Source: Acidobacteriaceae bacterium
Lineage (GTDB): Bacteria; Acidobacteriota; Terriglobia; Terriglobales; Acidobacteriaceae
NCBI GenBank assembly: GCA_003162255.1
Contig: PMMJ01000365.1
Coordinates: 1-5,478 of the forward strand
Direction: 5' to 3'
Length of the DNA stretch: 5,478 nt
Shown: piece by piece, positions 5,387-5,478 of the stretch
Position numbering within the stretch: the stretch's first letter is position 1
Layout of the letters: the number at the start of each line of letters is the position of its first letter
Position numbers and translations under genes: made by a program
The notes under the pieces: model-generated
Told to the model about the DNA's origin: nothing
Seen by the model: the letters and a program-made list of their open reading frames with translations, nothing else
Databases searched by the model: none

Positions 5387-5478
5387 TGCTTTCGGAGGAG
5401 TTGCGCCATCGCTGAAGCGATGCTCTGATACGAAGCCCCAGCCGTTCCGCACGCCCTCTAGGAGTCTGTCGGGAATAG
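5387..5478. repeat. Inverted-repeat-rich non-coding DNA, possible dispersed repeat
   Basis: No ORF of interest is present. CATCGCT (5407-5413) and AGCGATG (5416-5422) form a seven-base perfect stem around GA. AGCCCC (5434-5439) is complementary to GGGGCT (5380-5385), and CGAA (5431-5434) to TTCG (5391-5394), so an outer stem could enclose the inner one in a nested structure. The layout resembles dispersed non-coding repeats rather than a gene, but with one copy in the window this is inference. The right edge cuts the region. Confidence 0.35.

Overview
The window looks like ordinary chromosomal DNA from a GC-rich, free-living Gram-negative-type bacterium. My best guess is Acidobacteriota. That guess rests on protein style, a short PPOX protein, and GC-rich palindromes inside and next to genes. 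It is not a database result. The arabinose-5-phosphate isomerase implies Kdo synthesis, and so a lipopolysaccharide-bearing outer membrane.

Layout. Three genes read leftward: a 5' fragment of glyceraldehyde-3-phosphate dehydrogenase (1-473, running off the left edge), a small PPOX-type split-barrel flavin/F420 oxidoreductase (647-1006), and an MFS_3-type drug/siderophore exporter (1113-2318, GTG start). The exporter is divergent from a rightward aldo/keto reductase (2516-3481) across about 200 bp. That gap holds an interrupted inverted repeat beside the exporter and a repeated motif complementary to the reductase ribosome binding site. A convergent, unrecognised 108-residue protein lies at 3628-3954 on the minus strand. 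A gap of about 390 bp with several small hairpins and two doubtful short ORFs follows. The last gene is kdsD/kpsF-type D-arabinose-5-phosphate isomerase (4342-5361, plus strand). The final 117 bp are non-coding and rich in inverted repeats.

Functionally this is a mix of housekeeping genes (glycolysis, Kdo synthesis) and general redox or efflux genes. I see no mobile element, CRISPR array, tRNA or rRNA, and no clear multi-gene novel system. The points worth a second look are a 14-residue in-frame insertion in KdsD that carries a perfect GC-rich palindrome, two genes whose starts look leaderless, the regulatory structure between the exporter and the reductase, the uncharacterised 108-residue gene, and the structured non-coding DNA on both sides of kdsD.
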